DNA from: Solirubrobacter phytolaccae
GTDB lineage: Bacteria > Actinomycetota > Thermoleophilia > Solirubrobacterales > Solirubrobacteraceae
NCBI RefSeq assembly: GCF_027587195.1
Contig: NZ_JAPDDP010000001.1
Location: 1-64,000, forward strand
DNA length: 64,000 nt
Direction: 5' to 3'
A program made the position numbers and the translations under genes. This document shows, one piece after another, positions 25,901 to 33,812 of this stretch (positions within the stretch are counted from its first letter, which is position 1; each line of letters starts with the position of its first letter). The notes under the pieces are model-generated. The model searched no databases. It was given only the letters and a program-made list of their open reading frames with translations, and had not been told where the DNA came from.

Positions 25901-28900
25901 CGGCCTGCAGGTGGCTGAGCATCGTCGCGTCCGTGAACGACGCGTCGGTGTGGGCGAGGCCCGTGTACCACGAGCGGCCACCGTCGTAGCGCTGGCACCA
26001 GGCGATCGGGTGATCGTCGTCGGTGGAATCGGTCCCGTCCGCCTCGGCGTAGGTCGACTCGTCCATCGTCAGCAGGACGTGCACGTTCGCGTTGGCGCGC
26101 GGGCTGTAGTCGGTGCCGCCGCCGTTGACCACGGGGTTGACCGGCGACTGGTAGTTGTACCACTCGTCAGTGCGACTCCACCGATCAGGGATCGCTGCGG
26201 TGGACGGGTCCGTCTTGTCCTCGCGGACGATCGTCGCCGTAGGCGTGCCGTTCGGGTGGTTGCGGAAGTACGCGCCCACCAGCTGCCCGTACCACGGCCA
26301 GCCGTACTCGGTGTCCGCGGCGGCGTGGATGCCGGCGTAGCCGCCGCCCGCGCGGATGTAGCGCTCGAACGCCGCCTGCTGGGTGTCGGTGAGCACGTCA
26401 CCGGTGGTCGAGAGGAAGATCACCGTGTCGTAGTGGCTGAGGATCTCGTCGCTGAACCACGCGCTGTCCTCGGTCGCGTCGACCTGCCAGGTCTTGCTGG
26501 CGCCGAGCTGCTTGAGCGCGGTGATGCCGACGCCGATGTTCCCGTGGCGGAAGTTCGCCGTCTTGGAGAACACGAGCGCCCGCAGCTTCGCGGCCGGGTC
26601 GTCGGCCGGCAACACCTCGATCGCGACGGTGCGGGTGGCGACGCCGCCCTTGCCGTCGGTCACGGTCAGCTTCGCCGTGGAGCTCACGCCGTACGCCGCC
26701 GTGGCGGTGGCGCCGCGCGCGTCGATCGTGCCGTCGTTGTCGTAGTCCCACAGGTACGTGAGCGGGTCACCGTCGGCGTCGGTCGCCGCGCCCGTGAAGT
26801 CGACGGCCAGCGGGGCGACGCCGAACGTCTTGGACGCGGTCGCGGAGCCGATCACCGGCGCCGTGTTCGCGCCCGTCCCGGGCACGCAGTTCGGGTCCGG
26901 CGGCACGTTCGGGCCGTCGAGCGTGAACCAGTCGAACGTCGGCGTGACCGTGGTCGTCGCCGCGTTCGAGAGCGCGAAGAAGCCGACCTGCGCGTTGGCG
27001 GGCAGCGGCGTCGACGCGCGGCCGACCGTCGTCCACGTCTCGTTGTTGGTCGAGTACGCGGAGGTCAGGTTGGTGCCGTCGTAGCTGATCCGCAGGAAGA
27101 AGTCCTGCGGGAACGTCGACGCGAGGTTCGCCGTGTAGTCCTGCGTGGCGTTGCGCGCGGTGGCGTTCTGCTCCTGGATGAACTCGAACTTCTCGGTGTT
27201 GGTCGCGGTGGCCGTGTTGGTGGCCGTGCGGTCGAGCTTGACGTAGTTGTCGTCGCTGCCGTAGACGATCACGCCGGCCTGCTGGTACTGCACGAGGCCC
27301 TTGTGGTTGACCTTGGCCACGATCGTGAACGGGCCGCTCGGGGCGGGCCGCAGCACGATGTTCTTGGCCGTGTTGGTCGTGGTGTAGAGGTCGCCGGCCT
27401 GGGTCGGGATCGACACCACGCCGTTGCCGACGGTCAGGTTCTGGTCGCGCCGGACGACGGTCCAGCCGCTCGCGAGGTCCGCGCCGTTGAAGTCGTCGCG
27501 GAACCCGGTCGGGCACTGGCCCACGGCTGCGCCGACCGTGACCGGCGTCTGCACGTAGGTGACGCCGCCGTCGGCGTCCGTGACCGTGACCGTGGCGACG
27601 TAGGTGCCGGGCGCGCCGTACACGTGCGCGGGGTCCTGCTGCGTCGACGCCGCGGTGCCGTCACCGAAGTCCCACGCGTACGTCAGCGCGCCGGCCCCGT
27701 CGGGGTCGGACGCCGTCGTGTCGAAGACCGTCGTGATCGGCGCGTTGCCGGACGTGGCGATCGCGTCGACGGACACGAGCGGCGGCGCGGTGGCCGCGGC
27801 GCCCTGGCCGACGAACTCGATCTGGTTGAGGTTGAGCAGCTGGCCGCTCGCGCCCGCGTTGCGGAACACGAGGAACAGCTCGGTCGTCCCGGACGTGGCC
27901 GGGATCGGCAGCGTCACGGTCTTGTAGGTCTGGTTGCCGCCGGTCGGGGCGATCTGCGGCGTGGCGGCCACGAGCGGGCCGGTCGCCGAGCCCGTGCGGA
28001 CCTCGATCGCTCCACCGTTGGCGGCGGCTGCGACCCGGAACCGCAGGGCGTTGATGCCCTTGAGGCTGATCGGCTTGTAGGAGACCCAGTCGCCGTCCTC
28101 GATCCCGGTGACGTTGAGGCCGCCGCCGATCACGTCGGCGGTGTTCTGCGTCGTCACGCCGGGGCTCGCGGAGGCGAAGAACTCGGCCTGCTTGGTCTTG
28201 GGCTGCAGGATCGCCTCGGCGCGGCCGGTCAGCGGCGCGATGCCGCCCGGGCCGCCCTTGTCCGTGTAGGAGACGCCCAGGACGGTGAACGTGTTGGCCT
28301 CGGCGCCGTGGCCGGAGGTCAGGCCCGCGTTGACGGTGCCCTCGCAGCCGACGTGGTCGGAGAGGCCGTGCGCGTGCTCGTCGTGGCCGAGCTGGACCTT
28401 GACGATCACGTCGTTGCACGAGATGCCCGAGCCGGTCGAGCCGTCCTCGGGGTCGGTGACCGAGATCTTGTACTTGATCTTGTCCGTGAAGGACGCGATC
28501 TGGCCGTTCTCCGGGAACTCGATCTTGACCTGCGGCGTGCGATTGCCGACGGTCACGACGGTGTTGGAGACGCCCGTGAGGCCGCCCGCGTCGGAGACGG
28601 TGAGCTTGACCTGGTAGGTGCCGTTGGCGGCGAACGTGTGCGACGGGTTGGCCTGCGTCGAGGTCTGGCCGTCACCGAAGTCCCACGCGTACGTGAGGGC
28701 GGTGCCCTCGGGGTCGGCCGAGCCGGCGCTCGAGAACGCGACGGTCAGCGGGGCGAGACCCTCGGTCGGCGTGGCCGTGGCCTTCGCCGTCGGGTTCTGG
28801 TCGCCCTTGAGGTAGTCGACGCGGTAGACGCCCGAGTCGGCGTTGTTGCCGTTGAAGCCCGAGCCCCACTCGATCACGTAGAGCGCGCCGTCGGGACCGA

Positions 28901-30233
28901 AGTCGAGGTCCATCGGCCGCCGGTAGCCCGTGCCGCGCGCGAACGCCTGCACGCCGGTCATCTGGCCGGAGGCGTTGAGGTCGGCGGTGCGGATCCAGCC
29001 GTTGTTCCACTCGGCGATGAACCACTTGTCGTCGTAGAACGCCGGGAACTTGCGCGAGGAGACGAGCGTCGGGTCGTAGTGGTAGCGCGGGCCGCCCATC
29101 GGGGCGCCGCCCGTGCCGAGGCTCGCGCCGAAGCGCGGGTCGGTCTCGTTGAACGCCAGCCAGGCGCTCGCGCCGCGCGCGGGCGGGAGCGTGGTGCGGC
29201 CCGTGTTGTTGGGCGAGTCGTTGACCGGGTTGGCGCAGTCGAACTTGGCGCCGGAAGTCGAGGTCGCGAAGTTGTAGTCGTTGTACGGCGTGTTGTCGCG
29301 GATGCAGTAGGGCCAGCCGAAGTTGCCGGCGCTCGTGATCGCGTTGAACTCGACCGAGCCCTGCGGGCCGCGGTTGGCGTTGCCGGCGCTGGCGTCCGGG
29401 CCGTAGTCGCCCATCAGGACCCAGCCCGTCTCGGGGTCGACCGTCAGTCGGAACGGGTTGCGGAAGCCCATGCCGAAGATCTCCGGCCGGGTCTTGTTGT
29501 CCGCGTCGGCGGTCTCCGGGAACAGGTTGCCGGCGGGGATCGTGTACGTGGTGTCCACGCCGGGCGTGCCCGTCGGGATCTCCTTGGGCATGACCCGCAG
29601 GATCTTGCCGTTGAGGTCGTTCGTGTTGGCCGAGGAGCGCTGCGCGTCCCAGGCCTCACGGCCGGCCCGCTCGTCTATCGGGTTGAAGCCGTTGGAGTCG
29701 AACGGGTTGGTGTTGTCGCCCGTGGAGATGTAGAGGCTGCCGTCGGGGCCGAAGTACAGCGACCCGGACGAGTGGCAGCACTGGCCGCGCTGGTGCTGGA
29801 AGGTCAGGATCTTCTGCTCGGACGCGAGGTCGAGCGTGTCGCCGTTGACCTTGAAGCGGGCCACCACCTGGGTGTTCGAGCTGTCCGGCAGCTGCGAGTA
29901 GAAGAGGTAGACCCAGTTGCTGAACGCGAAGTCCGGCGCCAGCTGCAGGCCGAGGAGGCCGTTCTCCTGGCTCGTGGTGACGGGCACCGTGCCCGCGGTG
30001 ACCGTCTGCTGCGTGTTCGGCTTCCAGATCATCAGCCGACCGTCACGCTCGATGTAGAAGACGCGCCCGTCCTGCGCTACGTCCAGCTCCATCGGGTTCT
30101 GCGTGTTGTCGTCGAGCGTGACCTTCTGGAAGTCCGCCGCGACGGGATCTTGCGCGTACGCGACGCCGCTCCATCCGAGAACGACCAGCAGCGCCGCCAT
30201 CGTGGCGACCGCTGCCGTGAGGCACCGACCCAT
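22962..30233 (-). CDS. giant secreted protein: sugar dehydrogenase-like propeller, CBM6, PKD, DUF1349-like and two ThuA domains
   Basis: A 2423-residue exported protein. The order, with approximate residues, is as follows. Signal peptide 1-27. PQQ-type soluble glucose/sorbosone dehydrogenase-like propeller 35-475 (ENGLLGLQLAPDF, GPDGSLYISTGD, FGMGFRNPFR). PKD1 478-565. A beta segment with Cys. CBM6-like 678-811. PKD2 818-900. DUF1349/concanavalin-like 908-1101 (FRDDFNG). PKD3 1121-1211. ThuA1 1211-1458 (GYAGIHAAADTEY). PKD4 and PKD5 1464-1634. DUF1349-like copy 2 1641-1841. PKD6 and PKD7 1848-2028. ThuA2 2034-2278 (GYVGIHAASDTEY). The shared terminal domain 2284-2423, ending YGKTLVFMLGTTTP. 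PKD cores read YAWDFGDG. It is a cell-surface carbohydrate-active protein by inference; catalysis by the propeller or ThuA parts is untested. ATG 30233 has AAGGAGA upstream. Confidence 0.88.
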   Translation of the reverse strand: MGRCLTAAVATMAALLVVLGWSGVAYAQDPVAADFQKVTLDDNTQNPMELDVAQDGRVFYIERDGRLMIWKPNTQQTVTAGTVPVTTSQENGLLGLQLAPDFAFSNWVYLFYSQLPDSSNTQVVARFKVNGDTLDLASEQKILTFQHQRGQCCHSSGSLYFGPDGSLYISTGDNTNPFDSNGFNPIDERAGREAWDAQRSSANTNDLNGKILRVMPKEIPTGTPGVDTTYTIPAGNLFPETADADNKTRPEIFGMGFRNPFRLTVDPETGWVLMGDYGPDASAGNANRGPQGSVEFNAITSAGNFGWPYCIRDNTPYNDYNFATSTSGAKFDCANPVNDSPNNTGRTTLPPARGASAWLAFNETDPRFGASLGTGGAPMGGPRYHYDPTLVSSRKFPAFYDDKWFIAEWNNGWIRTADLNASGQMTGVQAFARGTGYRRPMDLDFGPDGALYVIEWGSGFNGNNADSGVYRVDYLKGDQNPTAKATATPTEGLAPLTVAFSSAGSADPEGTALTYAWDFGDGQTSTQANPSHTFAANGTYQVKLTVSDAGGLTGVSNTVVTVGNRTPQVKIEFPENGQIASFTDKIKYKISVTDPEDGSTGSGISCNDVIVKVQLGHDEHAHGLSDHVGCEGTVNAGLTSGHGAEANTFTVLGVSYTDKGGPGGIAPLTGRAEAILQPKTKQAEFFASASPGVTTQNTADVIGGGLNVTGIEDGDWVSYKPISLKGINALRFRVAAAANGGAIEVRTGSATGPLVAATPQIAPTGGNQTYKTVTLPIPATSGTTELFLVFRNAGASGQLLNLNQIEFVGQGAAATAPPLVSVDAIATSGNAPITTVFDTTASDPDGAGALTYAWDFGDGTAASTQQDPAHVYGAPGTYVATVTVTDADGGVTYVQTPVTVGAAVGQCPTGFRDDFNGADLASGWTVVRRDQNLTVGNGVVSIPTQAGDLYTTTNTAKNIVLRPAPSGPFTIVAKVNHKGLVQYQQAGVIVYGSDDNYVKLDRTATNTATATNTEKFEFIQEQNATARNATQDYTANLASTFPQDFFLRISYDGTNLTSAYSTNNETWTTVGRASTPLPANAQVGFFALSNAATTTVTPTFDWFTLDGPNVPPDPNCVPGTGANTAPVIGSATASKTFGVAPLAVDFTGAATDADGDPLTYLWDYDNDGTIDARGATATAAYGVSSTAKLTVTDGKGGVATRTVAIEVLPADDPAAKLRALVFSKTANFRHGNIGVGITALKQLGASKTWQVDATEDSAWFSDEILSHYDTVIFLSTTGDVLTDTQQAAFERYIRAGGGYAGIHAAADTEYGWPWYGQLVGAYFRNHPNGTPTATIVREDKTDPSTAAIPDRWSRTDEWYNYQSPVNPVVNGGGTDYSPRANANVHVLLTMDESTYAEADGTDSTDDDHPIAWCQRYDGGRSWYTGLAHTDASFTDATMLSHLQAGIEITAGVTPSAACGKAPQANQNPTVVATRTPTGDVTTGTSVEFTATASDPDGDALTYAWDFGDGANASSASPAHAFATAGTYAVKVTVSDGKGGTATATVNVVVTQANRAPTVTAARTPTGDVATGAPIAFSATGTDPDGDTLTYAWDFGDGGSSALANVSKTYLTAGDYAAKVTVSDGKGGTASATVNVKVTGATCTAGYRDDFNGSALGAGWSIVRGDGTHSVANGLLSIPTQAGDLYQTTNTGKNLVLRPAPSGAFTITTKVNHKGLVQYQQAGLIVYGNDDNYVKIDRTATNTATATNTEKFEFIQEVAATARNASQDYTANLAATFPQDFYLRIVYNGTNLVGSYSTDGTAWTTVGRASTALPANAQIGVYALSNAATTQVTPTFDWFSVEGANVPPTCTNTNPTVTAARTPTGNVRVGVPVAFTATGADADNDSLTYAWDFGDGTTSTEQNPTKTFTTAATRTVRVTVSDGKGGTASAELPVTVQANRNPTIGAATVATPQAGIAPLAVTFTGAATDADGHTVSYSWDLDGDGTFETTTKDAAFTYAQPGTYSPVLRVTDPFGGVATRTLTVNVLPAELDPAAKFKILVYSRTAGFRHSSIDEGITAIKKLGTDNGFAVDAIEEPSLFTDAFLNRYDAVVFLSTTGDTLPDVAQQQAFERYIQSGHGYVGIHAASDTEYTWPWYGQLVGAYFRNHPNGTPTATVVNEDHDHASTAGIPARWTRVDEWYNYQSPINPVVNGGGTDYSARGTEGVHVLLTMDESTYAEADGSDGVDDDHPIAWCHRYDGGRAWYTGLGHTEASYLDPVFLGHLLGGLQVAVGITSDPACGVVETEVEGGLSGSVPQTLALTLDAPGSFGTFVPGVEKEYSTSINATVISTAQGATLSVRDPSFTATGRLVNRTSALAQPLRAGVGDAFAPLKADRTPLLLRSYAGPVSNDKTTIGFKQSIGANEPLLTGAYGKTLVFMLGTTTP

Positions 30234-30265
30234 AGCTCTCTCCTTCGCTACCTGACTGGACGTGC

Positions 30266-30276
30266 GCCTCGTGCAA
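30266..30276. repeat. 11-bp motif GCCTCGTGCAA, copy 1
   Basis: This exact 11-mer in the promoter region left of the GntR operon recurs at 35296-35306 at the start of the sugar ABC transcript. It is a candidate shared operator. Confidence 0.35.
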
Positions 30277-30342
30277 AGGCCCGTGTAGCCCGGTCCTGCG
30301 AATTCGGCGCGAGCCTACACAAATTGCTCGCTTGTGTCTAAC

Positions 30343-30351
30343 TGTCTGACA
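30343..30351. promoter_or_regulatory. candidate GntR operator TGTCTGACA
   Basis: TGTC-T-GACA is an odd-symmetry palindrome inside CTAACTGTCTGACAAGTTAG, just upstream of the gntR operon. A near-identical ACTGTATGACA lies at the promoter of the succinate-semialdehyde dehydrogenase gene (35216-35224). The GTNNNAC core fits the operators of FCD/FadR-type GntR regulators. Confidence 0.5.
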
Positions 30352-30370
30352 AGTTAGGGTTGGCGTTCTC

Positions 30371-30631
30371 ATGGAGGAGCGCTGGAACGAAGCCGTGGAG
30401 GCGGTGGTCTACGAGCTCGCCCGCCACAACGGCGAGAGCCCGCTGGACCGCGGCGCGGCCCTGCGCAGGCGGGTCACGGAGCTCGCGGGCGATCTCGGCC
30501 TGGCCTGCGCGTTCGACCAGCTGGCCGCGGAACGCCGCTGGCACCGCGAGGAGAGAGGGGAGGAATCGGAGTCTCGTGTGCGGGCGCGGATGTATCGCGC
30601 CGCCTTCACGGCTACGCTGATGGCCGCCTGA
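30371..30631 (+). CDS. small hypothetical protein (86 aa) upstream of GntR
   Basis: An 86-residue, helix-rich, strongly charged protein (MEERWNEAVEAVVYELARHNG, ... FDQLAAERRWHREERGEESES). It has no signal peptide or membrane segment. Its TGA overlaps the ATG of the GntR gene by one base (TGATG), so it is almost certainly translated with it. The gene family is not recognised. Because it is the first gene of a regulator operon it may modulate the regulator, but nothing in its sequence shows this. Confidence 0.6.
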   Translation: MEERWNEAVEAVVYELARHNGESPLDRGAALRRRVTELAGDLGLACAFDQLAAERRWHREERGEESESRVRARMYRAAFTATLMAA

Positions 30632-31269
30632 TGAGCGGTCTCGCCGTCACTCCGATCTCCATGACCGAGGCAGTCGTCGTGTCGTTGCGCGAGAAGATCC
30701 TCGACGGCGCGATCGAGCCTGGCGCGCCGCTGCCCGAGGCCGACCTCACGAAGGAGTTCGGGGTCGCGCGGCCGACGGTGCGCGCCGCGATCCAGACGCT
30801 CTGCCACGAAGGCTTGCTGAAGCGCGAGCGCAACCGCAGCGCGTTCGTCCCGCTGCTCACGCGCGAAGAGGTGCTGGACCTGTTCAGCGTCCGCATCCCG
30901 ATCGAGTGCCTGGTCGTCCGTGAGCTGCTCACGCGCGGCGCGCCGCTGGACGCCGTCCACGCCGCGATCGAGCCGCTCGCGAACCTGAAGGCCGACTCGC
31001 CGTGGAGCGCGGTCGTGGACGCCGACATCGGCTTCCACCACGCGCTCGCACGCTCGGTCGGCTCGCCGCGCCTGGAGCGCCTCTACCTGTCGATGAGCGG
31101 CGAGATCCGCCTCTGCATCGCGCAGCTGCGGCCGTCGTGGGCTTCACCGGCCGAGCTCGGCGCCGAGCACCGCGACCTGCTCGCGGTGCTCGAGCGTGGG
31201 GACGTGGACGAGGTCGAGGCGCGCATGACCGCGCACCTCGATCGCGCGCTCCACGACCTCACCGATTAG
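30631..31269 (+). CDS. GntR-family transcriptional regulator, FCD domain
   Basis: A 212-residue regulator. The winged helix-turn-helix spans ~10-75 (LREKILDGAIEPGAPLPEADL, then GVARPTVRAAIQTLCHEGLL). The C-terminal FCD helical domain spans ~85-205 and has Asp/His residues in place for a metal site (DADIGFHHAL, EHRDLL, AHLDRAL). FCD regulators usually sense carboxylic acids or sugar acids and repress the nearby catabolic operon. The convergent dehydrogenase operon (31266-35207) is the obvious target, and the shared ACTGT(C/A)TGACA sites support this. The stop overlaps that operon's last gene by 3 nt. Confidence 0.9.
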   Translation: MSGLAVTPISMTEAVVVSLREKILDGAIEPGAPLPEADLTKEFGVARPTVRAAIQTLCHEGLLKRERNRSAFVPLLTREEVLDLFSVRIPIECLVVRELLTRGAPLDAVHAAIEPLANLKADSPWSAVVDADIGFHHALARSVGSPRLERLYLSMSGEIRLCIAQLRPSWASPAELGAEHRDLLAVLERGDVDEVEARMTAHLDRALHDLTD

Positions 31270-32480
31270 ACGACCGCTTCTTCTTCCTTCAGCCGGGCCG
31301 GCTCGCCGTGCCAGGCGGCGTCGAGGATCCGCTCCAGCTGCAGCGTTCCGAGCGGACGCGGGTTGTTGTCGATCAGGCGCCGGAAGCCGATCGAGGCCTC
31401 CGCCAGCTTCGGCAGGTCCTCGCGCTCGATGCCGATCTCGGCCAGCGAGGCCGGGAGGCCGATCCGCTGCCCGAGGGCGTGGACGTGGCCGACGACGTCG
31501 CCGTCCGGGCTCTCCATCGCGATCGCGAGCGCGGCCAGGTCGTCGGGCCGGGCGGGGCGGTTGAACTCCATCACGTAGGGCAGCAGCAGGCCGGTGCCCA
31601 GGCCGTGGGAGGTGTGGGTGGCGGCGCCGACGGCGAACTGCAGCGCGTGCGCGGTGGAGACGCCGGAGTTCCCGAACGCGATCCCCGCGAGGAGGCTGCC
31701 GTAGAGCATCCCGGCGCGGGCCTGGAGGTCGTCGCCTTCCGCGACCACGCGCTCGAGGTTCGCGGCGATGTGCCCCGCCGCGGACAGCGCCAGCGTGTCG
31801 CTGAGCCCGTTCTTGCCGATCTGCGGGCGGCTGAGGACGAGGTCCACGCTTGGCGCCTCGGCCGCGGCCATGTACCCCTCGATCGCGTGCGAGAGCGCGT
31901 CGATGCCCGAGTGCGCCGTGACCGTCGTCGGCGCGCCGAGCGTCAACCGCGGATCGCAGATCGCGTGGCGTGGGATCAGGTGCGAGCTGGCGACGCCCAT
32001 CTTCATCGCGGTCGCGGCGTCGGTGATCACGGCGACCGGCGTGGCCTCCGAGCCCGTGCCGGCGGTGGTGGGCAGCGCGATCAGCGGGAGGACCGGGCCG
32101 GGCACCGAGTTCACGGCGTAGTAGTCCGACAGCGCGCCGCCGTGCGCAAGCAGCAGCGCGGTGACCTTCGCGAGGTCGATCACGCTGCCGCCGCCGACGG
32201 CGACGATCACGTCGGGCTGCGTCTCGCGGCCGAGCGCGACCGCGGCGTCGACCGCGGCCGGCGGCACGTCGACCTCGGCGTCGGTGCAGACGGCGACGTC
32301 CAGGCCCTCGGCGCGCAGCGCCGTCTCGACGATCCCGAACCCGGGCGTGCCCGCGATCACGGGGTCGGTGATCAGCAGCACGCGGCGGCCGTGGGTGGCG
32401 GCCACGCGGCCGGCGGCCTCGGCCATCCCGGTCCCGAACAACACCTGGGAGGGCGCACGTAGAACAGCGAACAGATCCAT
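31266..32480 (-). CDS. iron-containing alcohol dehydrogenase
   Basis: A 404-residue group III (Fe-ADH) dehydrogenase. The NAD(P)-binding stretch is VGGGSVIDLAK (95-105) with the TTAGTGSE motif (138-145). Metal ligands fit Asp194, His198, His278 and His292 (HSGIDALSHAIEGY, STAHAL, SHGLG). The family includes 4-hydroxybutyrate dehydrogenases, lactaldehyde reductases and maleylacetate reductases. Next to a succinate-semialdehyde dehydrogenase, 4-hydroxybutyrate dehydrogenase is a reasonable guess. ATG 32480 overlaps the stop of the hydrolase gene (TGATG). Confidence 0.88.
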   Translation of the reverse strand: MDLFAVLRAPSQVLFGTGMAEAAGRVAATHGRRVLLITDPVIAGTPGFGIVETALRAEGLDVAVCTDAEVDVPPAAVDAAVALGRETQPDVIVAVGGGSVIDLAKVTALLLAHGGALSDYYAVNSVPGPVLPLIALPTTAGTGSEATPVAVITDAATAMKMGVASSHLIPRHAICDPRLTLGAPTTVTAHSGIDALSHAIEGYMAAAEAPSVDLVLSRPQIGKNGLSDTLALSAAGHIAANLERVVAEGDDLQARAGMLYGSLLAGIAFGNSGVSTAHALQFAVGAATHTSHGLGTGLLLPYVMEFNRPARPDDLAALAIAMESPDGDVVGHVHALGQRIGLPASLAEIGIEREDLPKLAEASIGFRRLIDNNPRPLGTLQLERILDAAWHGEPARLKEEEAVV

Positions 32481-33187
32481 CAGTCCTCCAGGAAGCTCAA
32501 GACGAGGCGGTTGAACTCGGCGGGGTGCTCGAGCGGTGACGCGTGGCCGCAACGGCCGAAGAGGTGTGCCCGGACGTCGGGCAGCGTGTGCAGCAACGGG
32601 ATCACGCTGCTGGTCGGCGGGACGATGTGGTCGTTCGCGCCGTGGATCAGCAGCACGGGCGCGGCGATCGTCGCCAGCTCGCCGGGCGTGAGCGACAGCG
32701 CGTCGACCCAGCGCTGGCGTGGGGCGGGGAACAGCTCCCGGTAGTCCGGCTGGGCGCGCATGGCCTCCAGCCGCGCCGCGACGGCTTCTTCCCCCGGCGG
32801 ATCGTGGAAGATCAGCCGCAGCAGCGAGCGCGCCTCGGCCTCGGTCGGCCCGGTCGCCCACAGCTGGTCCAGCGCGGGCGGCAGCGGCATCGGGTAGCCC
32901 ATCGTCCCGACCGCGACGACCTTCGTCACGAGCTCGGGCCGGCGCGCCGCCAGCATCAGCGCAAGCGCGCCGCCGGCCGAGTTGCCGATCACCGCGCACG
33001 GCTCATCGACCAGACCCTCGACCCAGCTCGACCAACCTAAAGGCCCAGGGCCTTTATCTTCGGCGCCGAACCCCGGCAGGTCGGGTGCGTGCACCTGGAA
33101 CCGCTCGCCGAGCGCGTCGACGAGCGGGTTCCAGGCCGCCCCCGTGGACCCTGGGCCGGAGCCGTGCAACAACAGCACAGGGACCAT
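32480..33187 (-). CDS. alpha/beta hydrolase (meta-cleavage/lactone hydrolase-like)
   Basis: A 235-residue alpha/beta hydrolase. The oxyanion motif LLHGSGPG is at 6-13. The nucleophile elbow is GNSAGG with Ser70, and acid and base residues are in HGANDHIVPP and GRCGHASPLEHP. The region between strand 4 and the elbow is unusually short, and residues 44-50 (DKGPGPL) are encoded by a 19-bp perfect palindrome. It is the third gene of the four-gene operon, 8 nt after the PfpI gene. A C-C or lactone hydrolase function is plausible; the substrate is unknown. Confidence 0.85.
   Translation of the reverse strand: MVPVLLLHGSGPGSTGAAWNPLVDALGERFQVHAPDLPGFGAEDKGPGPLGWSSWVEGLVDEPCAVIGNSAGGALALMLAARRPELVTKVVAVGTMGYPMPLPPALDQLWATGPTEAEARSLLRLIFHDPPGEEAVAARLEAMRAQPDYRELFPAPRQRWVDALSLTPGELATIAAPVLLIHGANDHIVPPTSSVIPLLHTLPDVRAHLFGRCGHASPLEHPAEFNRLVLSFLED
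33038..33056. repeat. 19-bp perfect palindrome inside the hydrolase gene
   Basis: TAAAGGCCC-A-GGGCCTTTA, two 9-bp arms around a single central A, lies in frame within the alpha/beta hydrolase coding sequence. It has the same design (TAAANNNCC-N-GGNNNTTTA) as the intergenic palindrome core at 13646-13664. Confidence 0.75.
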
Positions 33188-33195
33188 GGGACGGA

Positions 33196-33765
33196 TCAGG
33201 CGGGGACGGCGGCGCGCTCGAGCACGTTCATGAACGCGCGCGACCACTCGGGCATGTCCGGCCAGCCCCGGCAGGAGACCATGTTCCCGTCGACGACGTC
33301 CGGAGCGTCGACGAGGATCGCGCCGGCGTTCTCCATGTCGCCCCACAGCGGCGGGAAGGCCGCGGTCTTGCGGCCCTTGAGCAGGCCGTAGACGGCGGGC
33401 ACCTGCGGGCCGTGGCAGATCGTGCCGACCGGCAGGTCCTTCTCGAAGAAGTACTCCGTGATCCGGCGCACGTCCGCGTCCAGGCGGATGTACTCGGGCG
33501 CGCGGCCACCGGGGATGACGAGCGCGACGTACTCGGACGGATCGACGTCGGCGAACGCGATGTCGACCGGCAGCTTGCGGCCGTTCTTCTCCGTGTAGGC
33601 GTCCGAGTTCGGATCGAAGTCGTGGATGACCAGCTGGACCTCACGGGTCGTGAGCCCGGCGACGACGGCGTCGTAGCCGCCCTCCCTCAGCCGGTAGATC
33701 GGGTACATGGCGTCGAGCTCCTCGGCGGCGTCACCGACGAGGACCAGGACCTTCTGCTGCGACAC
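33196..33765 (-). CDS. DJ-1/PfpI family protein
   Basis: A 189-residue DJ-1/PfpI superfamily protein. The nucleophile cysteine is Cys117 in GTICHGPQ, and Glu15/Glu16 in the N-terminal AAEELDAM region is the usual partner. Relatives are deglycase-like, chaperone or cysteine-peptidase-like proteins. GTG 33765 is chosen because GGAGAG stands 5-6 nt before it. It is the second gene of the operon, between the aldehyde dehydrogenase and the hydrolase. A protective role against reactive aldehydes from the pathway is possible. Confidence 0.88.
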   Translation of the reverse strand: MSQQKVLVLVGDAAEELDAMYPIYRLREGGYDAVVAGLTTREVQLVIHDFDPNSDAYTEKNGRKLPVDIAFADVDPSEYVALVIPGGRAPEYIRLDADVRRITEYFFEKDLPVGTICHGPQVPAVYGLLKGRKTAAFPPLWGDMENAGAILVDAPDVVDGNMVSCRGWPDMPEWSRAFMNVLERAAVPA

Positions 33766-33812
33766 GTGGCTCTCCTCTCTCCCTGATTGCTCTTGCAAGA
33801 ACCTGAAAGGTT

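Noticed and set aside
21672-30341. A 2889-codon open frame on the plus strand opposite the EAL-HDOD and ThuA/PKD genes
   Set aside because: It is Arg/Val/Gly-rich without domain patterns and is the mirror frame of genuine genes with signal peptides and known domains. Long antisense frames are expected at this GC content.
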